Under the pieces are notes generated by a model. That model ran no database searches. It was not told where the DNA came from and saw only the letters and a program-made list of their open reading frames with translations. This document shows, piece after piece, positions 37,427 to 47,225 of a DNA stretch of 64,000 bases (positions are counted from its first letter, which is position 1; every line of letters starts with the position of its first letter). The stretch comes from Brumimicrobium glaciale. GTDB taxonomy: Bacteria; Bacteroidota; Bacteroidia; Flavobacteriales_D; Crocinitomicaceae. The stretch lies in the NCBI RefSeq assembly GCF_004152935.1, contig NZ_SETE01000003.1, forward strand, positions 62,001-126,000, read 5' to 3'. A program made the translations under genes and the position numbers.

Positions 37427-38071
37427 ATGAATGAGAAATTAAAAATAGACATCGTTTCTGATGTTGTTTGCCCTTGGTGTACCATTGGATACAAGCGCTT
37501 AGAAAAAGCCATTTCAGAACTAGGAATTGAAGACAAAGTTGAAATAGAATGGCATCCATTCCAACTTAACCCAAATATGCCTGTAGAAGGTCAAAACGTT
37601 AAGGAACATATCACTGAGAAATACGGTGCTACTTTAGAACAACAAAAGGGATCGGAGAAAAACATGATCGATGTTGGTGAAGAGCTTGGTTTTAAATTCG
37701 ATTATTTTGATGACATGAAAATGGTAAATACCTTCGAAGCTCATATCCTTTTAGATTACGCGAAAAAATTCGGAAAACAAACCGAACTTAAAATGCGTTT
37801 AACAACCGCCTTTTTTAGCGAAAGAAAAGATGTTTCCGACAGAATGATTTTGAAACAAGCTTTACTTGATGTTGGTTTAAATGCTGAAGAAGCGCTAGCT
37901 AATCTAGATAATGAAAAGGTTCGTCAGCAGATAGCAGAAGAAGAAACGCATTGGAAAAATTTAGGGATAAATTCTGTTCCAACTATTGTTTTCAATATGA
38001 AAAGTGCTGTTACCGGCGCTCAACCTGTTGATGTATTTAAAAAGGTATTGACAGATTTAATTTCAGCTTAA
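37427..38071 (+). CDS. DsbA-family (FrnE-like) thiol oxidoreductase
   Basis: 214 residues without a signal peptide, so cytoplasmic. A thioredoxin-like domain with CPWC (DVVCPWCTIGYKRLEKA, about 12-28) is interrupted by an all-alpha insertion, as in 2-hydroxychromene-2-carboxylate isomerase and FrnE. The cis-Pro loop is GINSVPTIVFN. FrnE of Deinococcus is a cytoplasmic disulfide isomerase needed for oxidant tolerance, and a similar role fits this operon, but the substrate is not shown. Confidence 0.88.
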   Translation: MNEKLKIDIVSDVVCPWCTIGYKRLEKAISELGIEDKVEIEWHPFQLNPNMPVEGQNVKEHITEKYGATLEQQKGSEKNMIDVGEELGFKFDYFDDMKMVNTFEAHILLDYAKKFGKQTELKMRLTTAFFSERKDVSDRMILKQALLDVGLNAEEALANLDNEKVRQQIAEEETHWKNLGINSVPTIVFNMKSAVTGAQPVDVFKKVLTDLISA

Positions 38072-38085
38072 AAAACACAAACTTA

Positions 38086-38132
38086 TTAAAAGTACGGCCT
38101 TAAATCATAATAATTCAAGACCGTACTTTTAA
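38086..38132 (+). terminator. terminator of the TetR-controlled operon
   Basis: TTAAAAGTACGG..CTT pairs with AAGACCGTACTTTTAA (about 16 bp with one mismatch) around a loop of about 14 nt, 15 nt past the DsbA-like stop and before the next gene. Confidence 0.7.
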
Positions 38133-38149
38133 ACTTAAAAAAAGATAAA

Positions 38150-38995
38150 ATGAATACTAAAATTAAATTATTGACTGGCGCTCTAAGTGTTTTAATAATG
38201 TCATGTAACACCGGCGAAGAAAAAAATCAGCAATCAACTTCTATAAAAGAAAACACTTCAAAAGAAGAAGCAAAGACGTTCCAAAACAAAGGACATGAAT
38301 TGGTCTACAACATGGTTCAGAAAGTGGGTAATTACAGCAAATTATATAATAAAAAAGATGTTGTTTATACCTATTCTTACACTACGCCTGATGGTAAAAC
38401 AGACATTACAACCGAGAAATATCTTTTTAATGGTGAGCTTTCCTACGGAGAATATAAAAAACATGAAAGAACTTTACCCGACTTAGAAGGGTCGATCGAG
38501 CAAGGATATGACGGGAATGAGTATTGGATAAAACATGATGAAAAAGTATTAACTGACGAAAAGTTGTTGGACAAAGTGAAATTTAATAGACCCACAAACT
38601 TTTACTGGTTCACAATGATGCAAAAATTATTGGATAACGGACTTCATTATGAGTATTTAGGCGAAAAAACAATAAGCGAAAATGACTATGATATCGTAAA
38701 AGTTACTTTCGATTTAAATGGAAAAGAGAATACAGATATTTATCAATTATACATTAACAAAGAGACATTATTGGTCGATCAATTCCTATTTACTGTTGTT
38801 GATTATGGTGTAATAGATGAGCCATTCTTAATGGTAATGGAGTATGAAGAAATTGATGGATTATTGATACCAACACAACGTAAATATAAGAAATCAACTT
38901 GGGATGCAGGAGTAACAGAAGGCCCTTGGATTAATGTAACATGGAGTGATATTCAATTTGGAAATGGTTTGACGATTGAAGATTTCAAAAAATAA
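38150..38995 (+). CDS. lipoprotein, possibly DUF6503 family
   Basis: 281 residues. The hydrophobic start LLTGALSVLIMSC ends in a lipobox-like Cys followed by a Thr/Ser/Lys-rich linker. The body (about 50-280) is beta-rich with Tyr- and Trp-dense strands and YQLYINKETLLVDQFLF; it resembles the outer-membrane-associated DUF6503/LolA-like layouts of Bacteroidota, but I am not sure of the family. Likely on the periplasmic face of the outer or inner membrane. First of a run of uncharacterised exported proteins up to 43067. Confidence 0.72.
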   Translation: MNTKIKLLTGALSVLIMSCNTGEEKNQQSTSIKENTSKEEAKTFQNKGHELVYNMVQKVGNYSKLYNKKDVVYTYSYTTPDGKTDITTEKYLFNGELSYGEYKKHERTLPDLEGSIEQGYDGNEYWIKHDEKVLTDEKLLDKVKFNRPTNFYWFTMMQKLLDNGLHYEYLGEKTISENDYDIVKVTFDLNGKENTDIYQLYINKETLLVDQFLFTVVDYGVIDEPFLMVMEYEEIDGLLIPTQRKYKKSTWDAGVTEGPWINVTWSDIQFGNGLTIEDFKK

Positions 38996-39119
38996 AAATC
39001 AGCTTTTAAATAACATCTTTCGATTGACAATCCACCACAATAGGAATTTCATAATTCGTAATAGATTATGAACCCATTCCATTCTATAATGTACCATGAT
39101 AAAACAAAAACATTTTATC

Positions 39120-39563
39120 ATGAAAAAATACATTTTAGTTTCCTTTTTATTCTTTGGTTTATTTGCACAATCTCAGACCAAAATCATTGCACATAAAAGT
39201 CACAGCGGGTCGGTGAAGAACTTTTCAAAAGCTTACAAAAACAATTTGTTTGATATCAATCGTTCGAATTTTGGCGGCCCATTTATTCGACCTCTAATAT
39301 ATCTTGATACAGTTATTGCAGTGAATGATTCTACAACGATTTTAAAAACTAGGCATGCAAACTTCTGCAGTATAGATGGAACAATTGATCAAAGAAATGA
39401 TTCTTCTAATTATACATACAGATCAGAAACAGTTTATAATCATCCATTATTTAAGCAGAAGAATTCTATTAAAAGTATAAAATCAGATAATGAAAGTCAA
39501 TATTATTATGATTATTCAAATCCTGTAAAAGATGTCGTATTCATAGGCTTTAAAGAGAAATAA
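39120..39563 (+). CDS. small secreted protein of unknown function
   Basis: Start at MKKYILVSFLFFGLF (39120), chosen because it opens a normal signal peptide ending AQSQ; an earlier Met (39096) adds residues that do not fit. About 147 residues. No known motif; it has a HKSHSGSVKNF stretch and two Cys-free beta-looking segments. Directly followed 3 bp later by the next gene, so the two are probably co-transcribed. I do not recognise a family. Confidence 0.6.
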   Translation: MKKYILVSFLFFGLFAQSQTKIIAHKSHSGSVKNFSKAYKNNLFDINRSNFGGPFIRPLIYLDTVIAVNDSTTILKTRHANFCSIDGTIDQRNDSSNYTYRSETVYNHPLFKQKNSIKSIKSDNESQYYYDYSNPVKDVVFIGFKEK

Positions 39564-39566
39564 CTC

Positions 39567-40784
39567 ATGATGAAAAGATTGAGTTCTTCAATATATTCCA
39601 TTCTGCTTTTAATTGGCTTTCTTGGCGTGATATTCATTCCTTTTTCTTTCAGAAATTTGAATTTACAAGAGGAAATAACGCGATTTATTTTTGAAGATTC
39701 ACTCTTATTTTTGGCTTCACTTTTTGAGGGGATTTCCATTACGAATCCAGCAATTTCTTCTGACTCAACATCAATGTATTTATTGGTGTTGATTTTACTT
39801 TTTATTGCAATTATATTTTCACTCCTACTTCCCCTCTTTAGTTTCTGGAAAAAACATAAGAATAAAATCCTCACCATTATTCAACTGATTTTGGTCTATT
39901 ACTTAGCGTTAATCATGCTAAAATATGGTTTCGACAAGGTCTTTAAAGCGCAATTCTATCTTCCAGAACCTAATTTACTTTTCACTCCTCTGGGAAAATT
40001 GGATAAAGATATATTGTATTGGAGCACGATGGGAAGTTCCTATTCTTACAATATTTTTATGGGATTGATGGAAGTAATTCCTGCTTTGCTGTTGCTCTTT
40101 AAGAGAATGAGAATCCTTGGTTTATTCATTCTTTCTGGAGTATTAATTAATGTAGTTTTTGTCAACTTTAGTTTTGATATTTCAGTCAAACTTTTCTCAT
40201 CTTTTCTGTTGTTCATTAACCTGTTGTTGCTTGCTCCATCAATTAAAAAGATAATTCAGTTTTTTGTTTTGAATAAGTCAACCTCTCTTCCTTATCTCAC
40301 AGGACAAAAGCTCATCGCATCTAAAACCATCCGATTTTCAATAAAAACCATTGCAATAACATTCATTTTCCTAGAAACGCTTCTACCGTATATTCAATCT
40401 GGAAATTTCAATGATGATACTGTGCCGAGAAATCCATTGCATGGTGCTTATGAAATTTCACAAACTGAATCAGAAGGATTGCCAGAAAACTTCAACATCA
40501 AACGATTCTTTATTCACCGACAGAATTATTTTATCTTTCAATACGAAGATGATTCCATGGAAGACTTTGCTTTGGAAATCAAACAAAATGAATTGATTTT
40601 AACTGATTATGAAGGAGAAATAATAAGATTGGAATATAAATATTCTGAGGATTCAAAAAGTCTAGAAATTAAATCTGATGTTTTTGGATGGACTATTTAT
40701 GCGAAGGAACTTAATTGGCGAGAATTGCCTTTGATGCAACCGCTTTTTCATTGGAATGTAGATGGAATAAATGAAAAATTATAA
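39567..40784 (+). CDS. DoxX-like multi-helix membrane protein
   Basis: 405 residues. Hydrophobic helices at about 8-28, 70-90, 103-118, 158-178, 182-200 and 205-224 are followed by a soluble C-terminal part (about 285-405). The middle (YGFDKVFKAQFYLPEPNLLFTP, then TMGSSYSYNIFMGLMEVIPA) recalls DoxX-type membrane proteins, in which short helices flank a Lys/Glu pair. The C-terminal part has a lipocalin-like look but no clear motif. Function unknown; possibly part of a transporter or redox membrane complex. Confidence 0.6.
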   Translation: MMKRLSSSIYSILLLIGFLGVIFIPFSFRNLNLQEEITRFIFEDSLLFLASLFEGISITNPAISSDSTSMYLLVLILLFIAIIFSLLLPLFSFWKKHKNKILTIIQLILVYYLALIMLKYGFDKVFKAQFYLPEPNLLFTPLGKLDKDILYWSTMGSSYSYNIFMGLMEVIPALLLLFKRMRILGLFILSGVLINVVFVNFSFDISVKLFSSFLLFINLLLLAPSIKKIIQFFVLNKSTSLPYLTGQKLIASKTIRFSIKTIAITFIFLETLLPYIQSGNFNDDTVPRNPLHGAYEISQTESEGLPENFNIKRFFIHRQNYFIFQYEDDSMEDFALEIKQNELILTDYEGEIIRLEYKYSEDSKSLEIKSDVFGWTIYAKELNWRELPLMQPLFHWNVDGINEKL

Positions 40785-40801
40785 TCCGATAGAGATCGGA
40801 T
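40784..40801. repeat. palindrome ATCCGAT-AGAG-ATCGGAT, copy 1
   Basis: ATCCGATAGAGATCGGAT has perfect 7-bp arms, immediately after the DoxX-like gene. The same sequence is at 54398-54415, and a variant with a different loop lies between the TPP riboswitch and its receptor. Confidence 0.75.
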
Positions 40802-40862
40802 GAAGAATGAAAAATGTTGCGTGAGTGAGATCGTTGGAAATGAGTTTAAATAAATAGAAATA

Positions 40863-41468
40863 ATGAAGAAATATTTGATGATTATAATTTTCACAATGGC
40901 TTTGAGTGTAACATTTGCTCAAATTGACAGCGTTGGAGTAAAATTTCAAGATTATCTAACAAAAGTTAATGAAAAAGATTCACTTGCTTTTGAGAGAATA
41001 AAAAAGGAGTTGGAGCTTCCAATAGCTCAAAGTTCGCTTGAACTAATAGAATTTGCAAATTCAATTGACCCGAATGCAAAATGGAATTTGGTAGGTCGTA
41101 AAATTGAAAGATGGGAATCCTTATCACCTTATGAATTGAAGGAGTTTTTATTGGAAGTTGATAGCAGCAAACTAAGCAAACCAATCAAAGAGGGAGAACC
41201 AGGCAATGAGAGAACTGATATATATGCTCCGATCTCAGTAGAAAATAATTCTTTCAATTCAGAATTCCTATTTGATGCGTTTAAGATCAAAGAAAAAAAT
41301 GATTTTCGGGATGAAATTATAACAGCTATTCTTATACCATTATCATCCTATTCATGGACACCTTTTTACTACCAAGATTTACTTATTCTAAAAAAGCAAC
41401 ATGAATATATTGGTCAATTAACAAACCATTATAAAACAGTTTTTTATTATTTTAGAAAGTTGGAATAA
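40863..41468 (+). CDS. secreted protein of unknown function
   Basis: 201 residues: signal peptide (1-19, MIIIFTMALSVTFAQ) followed by a helix-rich, charged body (LTKVNEKDSLAFERIKKEL) and a C-terminal YFRKLE. It ends directly at the start of the next open frame. No family recognised; it may act with its neighbours. Confidence 0.55.
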   Translation: MKKYLMIIIFTMALSVTFAQIDSVGVKFQDYLTKVNEKDSLAFERIKKELELPIAQSSLELIEFANSIDPNAKWNLVGRKIERWESLSPYELKEFLLEVDSSKLSKPIKEGEPGNERTDIYAPISVENNSFNSEFLFDAFKIKEKNDFRDEIITAILIPLSSYSWTPFYYQDLLILKKQHEYIGQLTNHYKTVFYYFRKLE

Positions 41469-41510
41469 ATGAAAAATTCGGGCTTTATTCGAACCAAAAC
41501 TCCATCAATC

Positions 41511-42237
41511 ATGAACACTAAAATAATAATATTTATCCTTTCAGCTCTCCTTTTTTCCTGTAATAGGAAGGAGGAAGTAGCGCAATCAGAATCCATTTCG
41601 GAGGATATTGATACTATAAAACCAATAACGCAAAAATTCTTTACAGATGTAATTCCAACACATTTTACGGATGGTGCAAAGATTGAAGCATTTGGGGAAT
41701 AAAATAGACCTTGACACAAATCTTGTGCTAAAAGAGGTTATTGATCCTTTTGGGAAAACCTATATACTTCGCCGAATTGACTCTATAGTTAAAATTGATT
41801 CTGTCGGGAAATCTAATGCGTTTTTTAGGAATGATTATTTAGTTAAATGTTTATAAGGCAGCAACCTACTGACTCTTCAAACATCCATAACCAAAATAAA
41901 AGTATCCATAGGAGGTTCGGGCGGAATGGATTCCTACAATTTCTATATAGATAAACTGATATATTTAAGTAATGAATGCAGAGGTTCTATGTCCACTGCG
42001 ATGTGTAACTCGGGTTATTTTAGTTTCAACTCCTATTTTTATCAAGATAAAATAATTGACCAAATACTTGAAACGAGCGCTGGTTTTTCATCTACTAGAT
42101 GTCCGTGTGGTTTTGAGTATAGTTTTAGTGAGAAGATAATGAACAGCAAAAATCCAGAATATGAGATAGATAGAATAAAAGCACTAGTAAAGAATTTATC
42201 AAATGATAAAAGTATACGAGTTCGAGTGATAGAATAA
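41511..42237 (+). pseudogene. decayed lipoprotein gene (frameshift plus stop codon)
   Basis: The frame starting at 41511 (MNTKIIIFILSALLFSC, a lipoprotein signal) runs into a stop at 41700. If one G is removed from the G4 tract at 41694-41697 the frame continues NKIDLDTNLVLKEVIDPFGK. It then meets a TAA at 41854-41856 and, read through, continues in the same frame as GSNLLTLQTSITKIKVSIGG and on to VRVIE at 42237. One frameshift and one nonsense codon therefore break a protein of about 240 residues of unknown family. It could be a sequencing artefact only if both changes were errors. Confidence 0.6.
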
Positions 42238-42392
42238 CTCGAATGTTTGAAACCAGCATATATCAAATTGGATTCTAAATTATCACAGCTACTTAAATTT
42301 CAACCAAGTTGGAAATCACAACCATTTGGAGAATTAACAAAAAAAATATAACTTTATTGAAACATTAGAAACCAAACATATAAAACTACATC

Positions 42393-43067
42393 ATGAGAAA
42401 TATTCTGATTTTTACATTTATTGTGGCTATTTCAGCATTATTCTCATGTGAAAAGAACAATTATTCACCTGTAATTGAAACTATTGAACCCTTGCCCTAT
42501 TTTCCTGCATTTCCTGGTTCCTATTGGATTTATGACAGTGGTGACACAATGAAGGTTGATAGTTATGTGGAATATGAATATAATACTGCTGATTACAATT
42601 CTAAACCTAACTACAAAACTTATAAATTCCCGAGATTAATTCTTAGTGGAATATATAACGACTATGTTCTTGGGGATGATATTTTCACCTATGTTAATGA
42701 ATATTCTATTTTAAAATCAAGTGCTTCTGGTAATTTAAATCCTCCTTTTAAAGAACTCCTCTCATTAACTGAGGGTTCAGAATTTACAATTGGAGCAGCG
42801 TATAAAAACAGTAAAGAAACCGGAAAAACCATAAAAGTCGATACTACAATAACGATAGGGACTACCCAGTATAATGATGTAATTGTAACCATTCAGTTTA
42901 ACGAAGAATGCATTTATGAGACTGGAGGAACTCCTGAAAGTTGCGCAACAATAAGAGAATATTACGCGAAAAATGTTGGATTAATAAAAAGAGAAAGGAA
43001 AGATTTCGGATCTAACACTGTTTTTGTTGATGATATTAACTTGGTAGAATACTATATAGCACCTTAA
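42393..43067 (+). CDS. lipoprotein of unknown function
   Basis: 224 residues. A hydrophobic start ending ALFSC (lipobox Cys about 19) precedes a beta-rich body with several Tyr and Thr strands, a PGSYWIYDSGDTM start and a C-terminal VEYYIAP. No family recognised. It stands apart from the decayed gene and looks intact. Confidence 0.6.
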   Translation: MRNILIFTFIVAISALFSCEKNNYSPVIETIEPLPYFPAFPGSYWIYDSGDTMKVDSYVEYEYNTADYNSKPNYKTYKFPRLILSGIYNDYVLGDDIFTYVNEYSILKSSASGNLNPPFKELLSLTEGSEFTIGAAYKNSKETGKTIKVDTTITIGTTQYNDVIVTIQFNEECIYETGGTPESCATIREYYAKNVGLIKRERKDFGSNTVFVDDINLVEYYIAP

Positions 43068-43168
43068 ACCTTCATTGAGAATTGAGAATTACAAAGATGA
43101 ACAGTTTAAATTTGAAGTGTTAAAGATGATCAATTGATAATTAGCTGAGCTGAGGGCTAAAGCCGTTC

Positions 43169-43192
43169 GTAATTCCTAGTTCGTAATTCCAA
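43169..43192. repeat. dispersed TTCGTAATTCC repeat at the phosphatase gene end
   Basis: TTCGTAATTCCTAGTTCGTAATTCC (first 20 bases from 43169) overlaps the last codons of the alkaline phosphatase gene, so the repeat forms part of its 3' end. Confidence 0.4.
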
Positions 43193-44585
43193 CCGCTTTC
43201 AACATCATATTATGCAAAAATGTATTCTTGATAAAAGGAGTTAATAATTCACTTCCAGGACCAAAGGCAGCACATTCTACAAAGTCAGCGGAATGACTCA
43301 TGTCTCCAAAGCCTACATTGGTATATTTTTTTTGAATTTGAGCGTATTTCTCGTAGGGCATTTTGTTGTAATCTTGAAGTTCCTTTTCGTTTAAACCTTC
43401 TACATAATCAAGAATTATTTTAGATTCTTCTTTCGAAATCGCAAAACCTTGAGCGTATTCTATCATTTCTGTCAAATTGTTTGAAGTCAAATTTGAATGA
43501 AGATTTTGCATTACATAAGTATTACTTTTTTTCATCGTTTGGAATCGTGCGAAATTCTCATCGGCTTTTCTTCCTTTGAATAAACCTGGATTTGCATTTC
43601 CGTGATCTGTTGTTACGATAATTAAAGTGTTTTTATCCTCAATTGCAAAATCTAAGGCTACTTTTAACGCTTCGTCAAAAGCGATTTGATCGTAAATTAA
43701 TCCTGGAGCATCGTTCGCATGAGCCGCCCAATCCACTTTTCCACCTTCTACTTGTAAAACAAATCCTTCTTTATGATTTTTCATTTTAGCTATGGCAACA
43801 GCAGTCATTTCGGATAAAGTTGGAACTGTATTCTGTAATTCAGCATCACTATTTTGATCGATAGTGTAAGGCAAAGGATCATCAGCAAAAACTCCTAAAA
43901 TCGGAGAATCAGAATTTAAAACAACATTCATTTGTGATTTTGACTTTACTACATCATAACCAGAAGCAGTAAATTTGCCATAAACATCTTTCTTATCTTC
44001 TCTTTTATCAGCAGAGAAATATTGATCTCCACCTCCCATCATGACATCAAATTTCAAATCCAAATATTGTTCAGCGATTTCTGGTTGGTTTCTTCTGCTT
44101 TTATTTACAACACAAAATGAAGCGGGCGTTGCATGTGTGATTGGAACTGTGGTAACACAACCCACTTTCTTTCCTTCGTTTTTAAACTTTTGTAGAATTG
44201 GCGTGTGCTTTTCTCCATTTGCTCCCATATTCAAAGAACCATTCGGAACACGCACTCCGCCTCCCCAAGCTGAACCTCCAGCAGCAGAATCTGTCACCAA
44301 AGAATCTGATGAAGCAGTGTCCATCATCCCTCTTTTGAAACGTCCATTTTTGTAATTCTCAACCCAAGTTGTGTGCTTTCCTGTGGTCGTCATCAAATGC
44401 ATATCCGCCATTGTCAACGTTCCAATACTCATTCCGTCAGAGACTAAAAAGATAATGTTCTTGGCTTGTTTATCAAGATCTGTAAGAAGTAAAGAAGTAT
44501 TGTCATCAGCAGCGAACAACATTGGAGATAATGCTAATCCAGCAGCTGTAAGTGAAGAATTTCGGAAGAAGTCGCGACGTTTCAT
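43176..44585 (-). CDS. alkaline phosphatase, Tat-exported
   Basis: Start chosen at MKRRDFFRNSSLTAAG (44583-44585); the upstream in-frame Met (44672) does not fit. The Tat-like signal (RRDFF) ends near LFAADD. The body of about 440 residues shows the alkaline phosphatase set: SDGMSIGTLTMADMHL with metal-binding Asp, the nucleophile Ser in DSAAGGSAWGGG, metal-binding EGGKVDWAAHAND and DHGNANPG, and a late GDMSHSADFVECAAFGPG His region. It hydrolyses phosphate monoesters in the periplasm or outside. Whether it is Pho-regulated cannot be read from the sequence. Confidence 0.9.
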   Translation of the reverse strand: MKRRDFFRNSSLTAAGLALSPMLFAADDNTSLLLTDLDKQAKNIIFLVSDGMSIGTLTMADMHLMTTTGKHTTWVENYKNGRFKRGMMDTASSDSLVTDSAAGGSAWGGGVRVPNGSLNMGANGEKHTPILQKFKNEGKKVGCVTTVPITHATPASFCVVNKSRRNQPEIAEQYLDLKFDVMMGGGDQYFSADKREDKKDVYGKFTASGYDVVKSKSQMNVVLNSDSPILGVFADDPLPYTIDQNSDAELQNTVPTLSEMTAVAIAKMKNHKEGFVLQVEGGKVDWAAHANDAPGLIYDQIAFDEALKVALDFAIEDKNTLIIVTTDHGNANPGLFKGRKADENFARFQTMKKSNTYVMQNLHSNLTSNNLTEMIEYAQGFAISKEESKIILDYVEGLNEKELQDYNKMPYEKYAQIQKKYTNVGFGDMSHSADFVECAAFGPGSELLTPFIKNTFLHNMMLKAVGITN

Positions 44586-44613
44586 GTTTTGGTTTGTTTT
44601 GGGTAAAGATAAA

Positions 44614-44700
44614 AAATTACGCAGAGATTCCCAGAGGGGCGAAGATTCGCAGAGAAAAAAAGAATTACGCAAAGATACGCGGAGGTGCAGAGTCCAGTAC
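44614..44700. repeat. dispersed TACGCAGAG-type repeat, copy 1
   Basis: Short G/A-rich periods such as TTACGCAGAGATTCCCAGAG and TACGCGGAGGTGCAGAG fill the gap between the phosphatase and the arsenite transporter. Similar decayed stretches at 46524-46600 and 57620-57780. Confidence 0.5.
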
Positions 44701-44815
44701 GACTGTCGTTACGAAAAAAGAAAAGTTACGCTAGAAACGTGGGGAAGAATTAGTCGAAATATCCAATTAAATAGAAGTTTTCATAGAGAAAAAGAATTCC
44801 GAAGTGATCTATATT

Positions 44816-45859
44816 CTATGCTTGAATTACTTTAAAATTCTTCTTCATCCACAAAGAAACCTTCACCAATAAAATCAATACAGGAACTTCCACCAACGGC
44901 CCAATAACTCCTGCAAAAGCTTGCCCTGAGTTGAGTCCGAAAACGGCGATGGAAACAGCAATTGCTAATTCGAAATTATTTCCTGCTGCGGTGAAAGCGA
45001 CTGATGCCGTTTTATCGTAGGAAGTTCCCATTGCTTTTGTAAAGAAAAAGCTAATGAAAAACATTAACGTAAAGTAAATCAATAATGGAATGGCGATAAT
45101 CACAACATCCATCGGAATTTCAACGATTAATTCTCCTTTGAGGGAAAACATAATGACAATCGTGAATAATAAAGCTATTAATGTCAGAGGAGAAATCGCT
45201 GGAATAAATTTTTCATTAAACCATTTCTCTCCTTTTTGTTTCATGAGGATTTGTCTACTTAAAATTCCCATTAAGAATGGAATTCCCAAATAAATAGCAA
45301 CACTTTCTGCAATAGTAGCAATTGAAATGTCGATAATCGCTCCTTCGAATCCGAAATAAGGCGGAAGAATTGTGATAAAAAGCCATGCATAAAAGCTATA
45401 AGCAAATACTTGAAAAATACTGTTCAATGCAACTAATCCAGCGCCATACTCACTATTTCCTTCAGCTAAATCATTCCAAACCATAACCATTGCAATGCAT
45501 CTGGCTAATCCGATTAAGATTAATCCAACCATGTATTCTGGATAATCTCGAAGAAAAATAATTGCTAATGCGAACATTAAAATTGGACCAACAATCCAAT
45601 TCAAAAACAGTGAAATGGAAAGGATTTTTGTGTTTTTAAAAACCTTTGGTAAGAGTCTATAATTGACTTTTGCCAAAGGTGGATACATCATTACAATTAA
45701 CCCAATTGCTATTGGAATATTGGTTGTTCCGCTGCTTAGAGAATTGACAAAATCAGGGAAAGTTGGAACGAAATATCCTATTCCTACACCGATTGCCATT
45801 GCAACAAAAATCCAAAGAGTTAGGTTCCTATTTAGAAAACTCATGTTTTTCATTTCCAA
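44816..45859 (-). CDS. acr3: ACR3-family arsenite efflux transporter
   Basis: 347 residues with ten membrane helices. The essential Cys appears in [18 protein letters not shown] (about 116-133), which is the ACR3 signature; the late helix region carries [20 protein letters not shown]. It exports arsenite (and perhaps antimonite) from the cell, driven by the membrane potential. It overlaps the upstream arsenate reductase gene by 10 bp, and the operon order is arsR, DUF6428, reductase, acr3. Confidence 0.93.
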   Translation of the reverse strand: MEMKNMSFLNRNLTLWIFVAMAIGVGIGYFVPTFPDFVNSLSSGTTNIPIAIGLIVMMYPPLAKVNYRLLPKVFKNTKILSISLFLNWIVGPILMFALAIIFLRDYPEYMVGLILIGLARCIAMVMVWNDLAEGNSEYGAGLVALNSIFQVFAYSFYAWLFITILPPYFGFEGAIIDISIATIAESVAIYLGIPFLMGILSRQILMKQKGEKWFNEKFIPAISPLTLIALLFTIVIMFSLKGELIVEIPMDVVIIAIPLLIYFTLMFFISFFFTKAMGTSYDKTASVAFTAAGNNFELAIAVSIAVFGLNSGQAFAGVIGPLVEVPVLILLVKVSLWMKKNFKVIQA

Positions 45860-46479
45860 TTTGGGACTTTTATTCGTGAGAAAACATAACTCATTTCATT
45901 CGCTATTTTCATACTGGTCAAACTGTATTCTTCCATTTTGTCTGGTGAATTATCAAACTCTTTGGGATCATTGTAATGAATTGGCACACGCTTTTCTGCA
46001 CCAAAAACAATTGGACAATCAGCATCCGCTTCAGAACAAGTCATCAACGCACAAAACCCATCTTTTGGATTTGCAGCATCGTCCCAAAGTTTAGAGAAAC
46101 CAATGATAGGTTGTTTCATTTCGGCATATTTGATTGCATGTTTTGGATTTTCGTCATCAGATAAGAAGTTGATATTAAATCCAGAAGCTTTCAAAGTATC
46201 AATCACAGCAGGAAATACAGCGGTTGCTTCTGTTCCGCCAGAATAACAATAAACATTCGAAATATTAAAGTAATGCGCAGCTGTTTGCGCCCAAATTTGC
46301 CCCAAATGACTTCTTCGAGAATTGTGCGTACAAATAAAATTGAGCTTAACAGCTTCTCGTTTGTCGACTTTTCCTTGAATAAATTCAATTAAAGGTTGAA
46401 GAGTGTTTTTCCTCACCTCATCAATCGATTCAAAATCTAATTGTGAAATTAAACCGTCTATCTTTCTATATAATTCCAT
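45850..46479 (-). CDS. LMW-phosphatase-type arsenate reductase
   Basis: 209 residues. The P-loop is present as [18 protein letters not shown] (Cys-x5-Arg, about 49-66), the low-molecular-weight phosphatase/ArsC motif, and further Cys appear in [20 protein letters not shown]. This pattern is typical of the arsenate reductases in Bacteroidota ars operons, longer than the classical thioredoxin-coupled form. It would turn arsenate into arsenite for the ACR3 pump. Starts about 215 bp after the DUF6428 gene, an interval filled with repeat-like sequence. Confidence 0.88.
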   Translation of the reverse strand: MELYRKIDGLISQLDFESIDEVRKNTLQPLIEFIQGKVDKREAVKLNFICTHNSRRSHLGQIWAQTAAHYFNISNVYCYSGGTEATAVFPAVIDTLKASGFNINFLSDDENPKHAIKYAEMKQPIIGFSKLWDDAANPKDGFCALMTCSEADADCPIVFGAEKRVPIHYNDPKEFDNSPDKMEEYSLTSMKIANEMSYVFSRIKVPNWK

Positions 46480-46523
46480 TGGTTAATCTAAATAGTTTGT
46501 CTTGCATCTTTGGTGCTTTTTTT

Positions 46524-46600
46524 ATTACACTGAGATGCACAGCGATGCACTGAGCTTGCCGAATGTGAGGTTTTTCACAGAGGGTCACAGAGAAGAAAAA
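46524..46600. repeat. dispersed CACAGAG-type repeat, copy 2
   Basis: ACTGAGATGCACAGCGATGC and TTCACAGAGGGTCACAGAGA in the gap between DUF6428 and the reductase gene. Related to stretches at 44614 and 57620. Confidence 0.45.
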
Positions 46601-46695
46601 AAGAGACATATAAAAGCAAGTTTGATTTCGTCTCAATCTGTGCCGATTTTTATCGGTAAACTCCCTACTCAAAACTCCCTACTCTCTACTGATTT

Positions 46696-47193
46696 CTAAC
46701 AGCATCCTCCTCCTGGCGTACAAGTCCCACCTTCATCAATCCCAGTATTTACCATTTGTAATTTCGGTTCTTTACGCTGCAGTTGCACTGCTGCGTCTTC
46801 TTCAATCCCACATTTGTCCTTCGCTAAGCAATCCGTCGCTTTATTCACTAACAAAAAGTTCTTTCCATCAAATTCCAATGCGAATTTCTCGATGGTTTGA
46901 CCTTGATATTCCACTTCAATTTCTTGATCTTTTAATTCTAGAACCTTTTCAGATAATTCGATAATGTTCAACAATTTCTCAGGATGCAATCTGTGATCGT
47001 AATCATCTGCATTCCATAATTGGAAATTAATTACTTCTTCATTTCTTATTGTTCCACCACAATCAATGAAATTCTTTGTGATTTTCCCCACTTCAGTTAC
47101 GTGAAAATGATTCGGTACTAATTCTCCATTCGGCAATTGAAAAGCTATTGTTTCCAAGTTTGTCAATACTGTTTTAACATCTGATAATTTCAT
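46696..47193 (-). CDS. DUF6428 protein of the arsenic operon
   Basis: 165 residues. A compact N-terminal domain (about 1-120, MKLSDVKTVLTNLETIAFQL) and a Cys-rich C-terminal end (TCTPGGGCC). It belongs to a family regularly found between arsR and arsenate reductase in Bacteroidota; the biochemical role is unknown. The terminal Cys cluster suggests metal(loid) binding or handing over of arsenic. Its region AAVQLQRK is encoded by a 21-bp palindromic sequence that also occurs in the intergenic hairpin upstream. Confidence 0.82.
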   Translation of the reverse strand: MKLSDVKTVLTNLETIAFQLPNGELVPNHFHVTEVGKITKNFIDCGGTIRNEEVINFQLWNADDYDHRLHPEKLLNIIELSEKVLELKDQEIEVEYQGQTIEKFALEFDGKNFLLVNKATDCLAKDKCGIEEDAAVQLQRKEPKLQMVNTGIDEGGTCTPGGGCC

Positions 47194-47225
47194 GTTCTTT
47201 ATTTATTTAATCGTATTTATATAAT

